NCBI GenBank assembly: GCA_028688235.1
Contig: JAQTYP010000119.1
Coordinates: 1-8,908 of the forward strand
Direction of reading: 5' to 3'
Source: Methylomonas sp.
Lineage (GTDB): Bacteria; Pseudomonadota; Gammaproteobacteria; Methylococcales; Methylomonadaceae
DNA: 8,908 nucleotides
Below the pieces are notes generated by a model, which was not told the DNA's origin, made no database searches, and was given only the letters and a program-made list of their open reading frames with translations. The translations under genes and the position numbers were made by a program. Positions 7,146-8,908 of this stretch are shown piece by piece. Position 1 is the first letter of the stretch; the number at the start of each line of letters is the position of its first letter.

Positions 7146-7290
7146 AGGCGTATGTATAAAATGCCAAGGCAGGCGATGATGGAAAAGGCTCCGCCAACCG
7201 GAGGGAATACGGCGACCAAGGTCAGCACGCCAACGATACTCGACTCGGCGGGAGTCGCGCAACTGAAATAGGCGCGGAATAAAGACAAAT

Positions 7291-7319
7291 TTTCTAGTCA
7301 CTGCTTATTGCTTCTTCAA
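7291..7319 (-). promoter_or_regulatory. Candidate sigma-70 promoter for gloB
   Basis: Read on the minus strand, TTGAAG (7319-7314) and TAGAAA (7296-7291) are separated by exactly 17 nt. Each hexamer matches 4 of 6 consensus bases. Transcription would begin near 7284 and give a leader of about 140 nt. That leader contains small hairpins such as CGACTC/GAGTCG (7241-7257). Confidence 0.4.
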
Positions 7320-7325
7320 TATAAT
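7320..7325 (+). promoter_or_regulatory. Consensus -10 box upstream of the vWA-OmpA lipoprotein gene
   Basis: TATAAT is a perfect -10 hexamer, 85 nt before the start codon. The -35 side is weak: TAGTCA (7295-7300) matches 4 of 6 but needs a 19-nt spacer, so an activator may be required. It abuts the -35 box of the proposed gloB promoter, so the two promoters overlap back to back. Confidence 0.4.
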
Positions 7326-7396
7326 AGCCCTAGACTTCAACCTAGCTTCCCAGGCACTTTGTGCTAAATATGGGTGTCTTATTCTTAAAATCATAA

Positions 7397-7402
7397 TAAG
7401 GA
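7397..7402 (+). promoter_or_regulatory. Ribosome binding site of the vWA-OmpA lipoprotein
   Basis: TAAGGA lies 7 nt before ATG 7410. It is the strongest Shine-Dalgarno sequence of any gene start in the window and fixes the start directly ahead of a lipoprotein signal peptide. Confidence 0.75.
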
Positions 7403-7409
7403 AAAATAT

Positions 7410-8591
7410 ATGCGACATCGTTCTACCGTCAATGTAATCTTGACTACGCTGTTTTTAACCGGATGCGCCACCCAATCCAGCAATAATTTTCAGGCGTTTC
7501 AGGCCGACGACTTAACTGCACAAATTAAGTCTGGTTTGTTGGTGCAAAAAACCAATAGCTTTTTCGTGCTGAACGATTCATCGTCGTCGATGAGTAAAAC
7601 TTACTTGAATTCAGCTGACTACAGCGGTACCAAACTGGATGTGGAAAAAAATCTGCTGAATAAATTCAACAAAACCATACCTGCAATACCGTTATCTTCA
7701 GGCCTGCGTAGTTTCGGTATGGGGCCTTGCACGAACTGGAGCGACACAAAGCTAATTCAGCCCATGCAGCAATACTCTGTTAGCGGCTTCGAAAGTGCGA
7801 TTACCTCATTGACATGCTCCAGCGGTGGTACGCCATTAGCCGAGGCAGTCACGGCATCCAAGTCCGATCTGGCCAACGGTTCGGGTAACATGGCGCTGAT
7901 CGTTTTCAGCGACGGCATGGACGATGTTTCTCCAGCGGCAGCTACCCAGGAACTGGTTGCTCAATATGGCGACAAGCTTTGCATCTATACGGTTTGGGTC
8001 GGCAATCATCAAGACGAGGCGGGCCAAGCCAATCTGCAACAAATTGCCAGTCTTGCAAATTGCGGGTTTGCTACTGACGCCGCAGAACTCTCCAGCGCCT
8101 CAGGCATGAGTGAATTCGTCAAGAAGGTCTTCTTCAAACCCGGAGCACCTGTGCAAGATTGTGCAGTACTGGATGATGACCATGACGGCGTCAATAATTG
8201 CAAAGACAAATGCCCAAATACGCCTAAGGGCGCTATCGTCGATAAAGACGGTTGCTGGGCATTGCATGGCGTACTGTTCGATTTCGACAGCGATAGAATC
8301 AAACCAGTATTTGATCCTTTGCTTAAAAATGCCTCTGAAGTCATGAGTATCAATCCAGGGCTGACCGTCGAAATTCAAGGTCATACCGACAGCTATGGCA
8401 ACGATGAATACAACCAAGATCTGTCCGAGCGTAGAGCTAATGCGGTTAAAAACGAACTGATCAAAAAAGGTATTCAAGGCGGTCGTATGACGACTATCGG
8501 CTTTGGCGAGTCAAAACCCGTCGAGACCAACGAAACAGACGAAGGCCGTGCTTATAACCGCCGTGTCGTATTCGAACGTACCGACAAATAG
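7410..8591 (+). CDS. Lipoprotein with vWA, thrombospondin type 3-like and OmpA domains
   Basis: The 393-residue protein starts with a lipoprotein signal peptide, with lipobox LTGC and Cys19 as the lipidated residue. Position +2 is Ala, so outer-membrane sorting is expected. A von Willebrand A domain follows (about 48-243). Its metal-ion site is complete: DSSSS (Asp56, Ser58, Ser60), Thr141 in SGGTP, and Asp168 in FSDG. A short calcium-binding thrombospondin-3-like segment comes next (255-283, DDDHDGVNNCKDKCPN). The C-terminal OmpA domain (about 286-390) has FDFDSD and HTDSYG with Asp327, and LSERRA with Arg342. That 15-residue spacing matches the diaminopimelate-binding Asp/Arg pair of OmpA-type domains. 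The mature part has eight cysteines besides Cys19, so disulfides are likely. It should bridge the outer membrane and peptidoglycan and present a Mg-dependent binding domain. The ligand is unknown, no gene symbol is assigned, and it appears monocistronic. Confidence 0.9.
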   Translation: MRHRSTVNVILTTLFLTGCATQSSNNFQAFQADDLTAQIKSGLLVQKTNSFFVLNDSSSSMSKTYLNSADYSGTKLDVEKNLLNKFNKTIPAIPLSSGLRSFGMGPCTNWSDTKLIQPMQQYSVSGFESAITSLTCSSGGTPLAEAVTASKSDLANGSGNMALIVFSDGMDDVSPAAATQELVAQYGDKLCIYTVWVGNHQDEAGQANLQQIASLANCGFATDAAELSSASGMSEFVKKVFFKPGAPVQDCAVLDDDHDGVNNCKDKCPNTPKGAIVDKDGCWALHGVLFDFDSDRIKPVFDPLLKNASEVMSINPGLTVEIQGHTDSYGNDEYNQDLSERRANAVKNELIKKGIQGGRMTTIGFGESKPVETNETDEGRAYNRRVVFERTDK

Positions 8592-8660
8592 TTCAGCCGA
8601 GAAAACGTTTCGTTCACGAAATACCCGAAAAATCAGCCTGGGTCGGCTTCGGGCGGGAAA

Positions 8661-8688
8661 GATTGCTAGCCATCCCTGGCTAGCAATC
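8661..8688 (+). terminator. Strong 12-bp hairpin after the lipoprotein gene, probable transcript end
   Basis: GATTGCTAGCCA (8661-8672) and TGGCTAGCAATC (8677-8688) are perfect complements around the tetraloop TCCC. It sits 69 nt after the lipoprotein stop codon. No T run follows on the plus strand, and only TTT follows on the minus strand. It could therefore protect or end the mRNA with Rho help rather than act as a classical intrinsic terminator. Confidence 0.45.
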
Positions 8689-8710
8689 GCACCGACACCA
8701 CCATGTGATT

Positions 8711-8735
8711 GCCGGCGGCAGCCCAGGCCGTCGGC
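8711..8735. repeat. GC-rich inverted repeat (hairpin) between the lipoprotein gene and the intron end
   Basis: GCCGGCGGC (8711-8719) pairs with GCCGTCGGC (8727-8735) over nine positions, including one G-T pair, with a 7-nt loop. It might be a REP-like intergenic element or simply structure in the intron's 3' exon. Nothing coding is seen between 8592 and 8783. Confidence 0.3.
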
Positions 8736-8782
8736 GTCACCTCTGCTTTGATACAACAAGGGATTCAAAGCCTTGGCTCTCG

Positions 8783-8908
8783 GGAGAGTAGCCGCGGCGC
8801 TTACGCGCCGCAGCCCTCGCAGAACCGGACTTGGAGCGTTACACCATCCGGCTCCCAGTTTAAGTCTTCCACAATGGCTTTGGGTATAGGTTGTGCTGGA
8901 TTTTCAAG
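8783..8908 (-). mobile_element. 3' end of a group II intron, continuing beyond the window
   Basis: On the minus strand this stretch has the layout of a bacterial group II intron terminus: a domain V-like 33-mer, then a domain VI-like hairpin with a bulged A, then a CTACTCT-type end. The exact 3' boundary is uncertain. CTACTCTCC at 8791-8783 resembles the common CTACTCTAC end but lacks the usual final A-pyrimidine. Upstream in the intron (8863-8907, minus) a frame reads HNLYPKPLWKT before a TAA at 8862-8860. This could be the tail of the intron-encoded reverse transcriptase, but it is too short to prove. Whether the element is full-length or a remnant cannot be seen here. Confidence 0.72.
8786..8854 (-). 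ncRNA. Group II intron domains V and VI
   Basis: Domain V occupies 8854-8822. The basal strands GAGCCGGA and TCCGGTTC pair, and they include the AGC catalytic triad (8853-8851) and a two-base AA bulge. The upper helix is imperfect and the element is 33 nt instead of the usual 34. Domain VI occupies 8818-8786. GAG pairs with CTC at the base, and a perfect 10-bp stem (8814-8805 with 8800-8791, including one G-U pair) is capped by a GUAA tetraloop. A8789 is left unpaired, in the place expected for the lariat branch point. Confidence 0.72.

Noticed and set aside
6375..7301. Longer gloB reading frame of 308 residues starting at GTG 7301
   Set aside because: The extra 52 residues are arginine-rich and unlike any glyoxalase II, while ATG 7145 gives the family N-terminus and normal length. 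The proposed promoter also lies at the far end of this extension.
8511..8768. 85-codon minus-strand frame between the intron end and the lipoprotein 3' end
   Set aside because: It reads through the two hairpins and into the lipoprotein coding region. The translation is low complexity with no domain.
1..8908. CRISPR array, tRNA or rRNA gene, prophage or defence system
   Set aside because: No regularly spaced repeats, cloverleaf sequence, or phage or defence domains were seen. The only rRNA resemblance is the 11-nt string after pilZ, which is far too short to be an rRNA gene.

Overview
The window looks like chromosomal DNA of a gammaproteobacterium. The evidence is the gene order fabF-pabC-mltG-tmk-holB-pilZ-tatD, which is the arrangement known from Pseudomonas and relatives, together with Pseudomonas-like PilZ and E. 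coli-like RlmG and GloB proteins. Base composition is moderate and most genes are tightly packed. A methanotroph of the Methylococcales type would fit, but that is a guess from general impression and not from a diagnostic gene.

Positions 1-5044 (+ strand) form one compact block. It starts with the 3' end of fabF (fatty acid elongation), then pabC (folate), mltG (peptidoglycan glycan-chain termination), tmk (dTTP synthesis), holB (replication clamp loader), pilZ (type IV pilus biogenesis) and tatD (metal-dependent nuclease). pabC/mltG, mltG/tmk and tmk/holB overlap, and holB/pilZ are 4 nt apart, so they are probably co-transcribed and partly translationally coupled. An 11-bp perfect inverted repeat brackets the pabC start codon.

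Positions 5045-5237 hold a textbook intrinsic terminator that points to the minus strand, with no recognised minus-strand gene upstream of it. Next comes rlmG (+, 23S rRNA m2G1835 methyltransferase), which converges with gloB (-, glyoxalase II). Their stop codons abut inside a 12-bp palindrome.

From gloB the DNA opens into a divergent promoter region (7146-7409). This leads to a lipoprotein that combines a von Willebrand A domain with an intact MIDAS, a calcium-binding thrombospondin-3-like linker and a C-terminal OmpA peptidoglycan-binding domain. The last 317 bases contain two strong hairpins. They end in the 3' terminus (domains V and VI) of a group II intron on the minus strand, whose body lies outside the window.

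Most of the window is ordinary housekeeping DNA. The points most worth a second look are the pabC start-codon hairpin, the orphan minus-strand terminator (possible small RNA), the vWA-TSP3-OmpA lipoprotein and the group II intron end.
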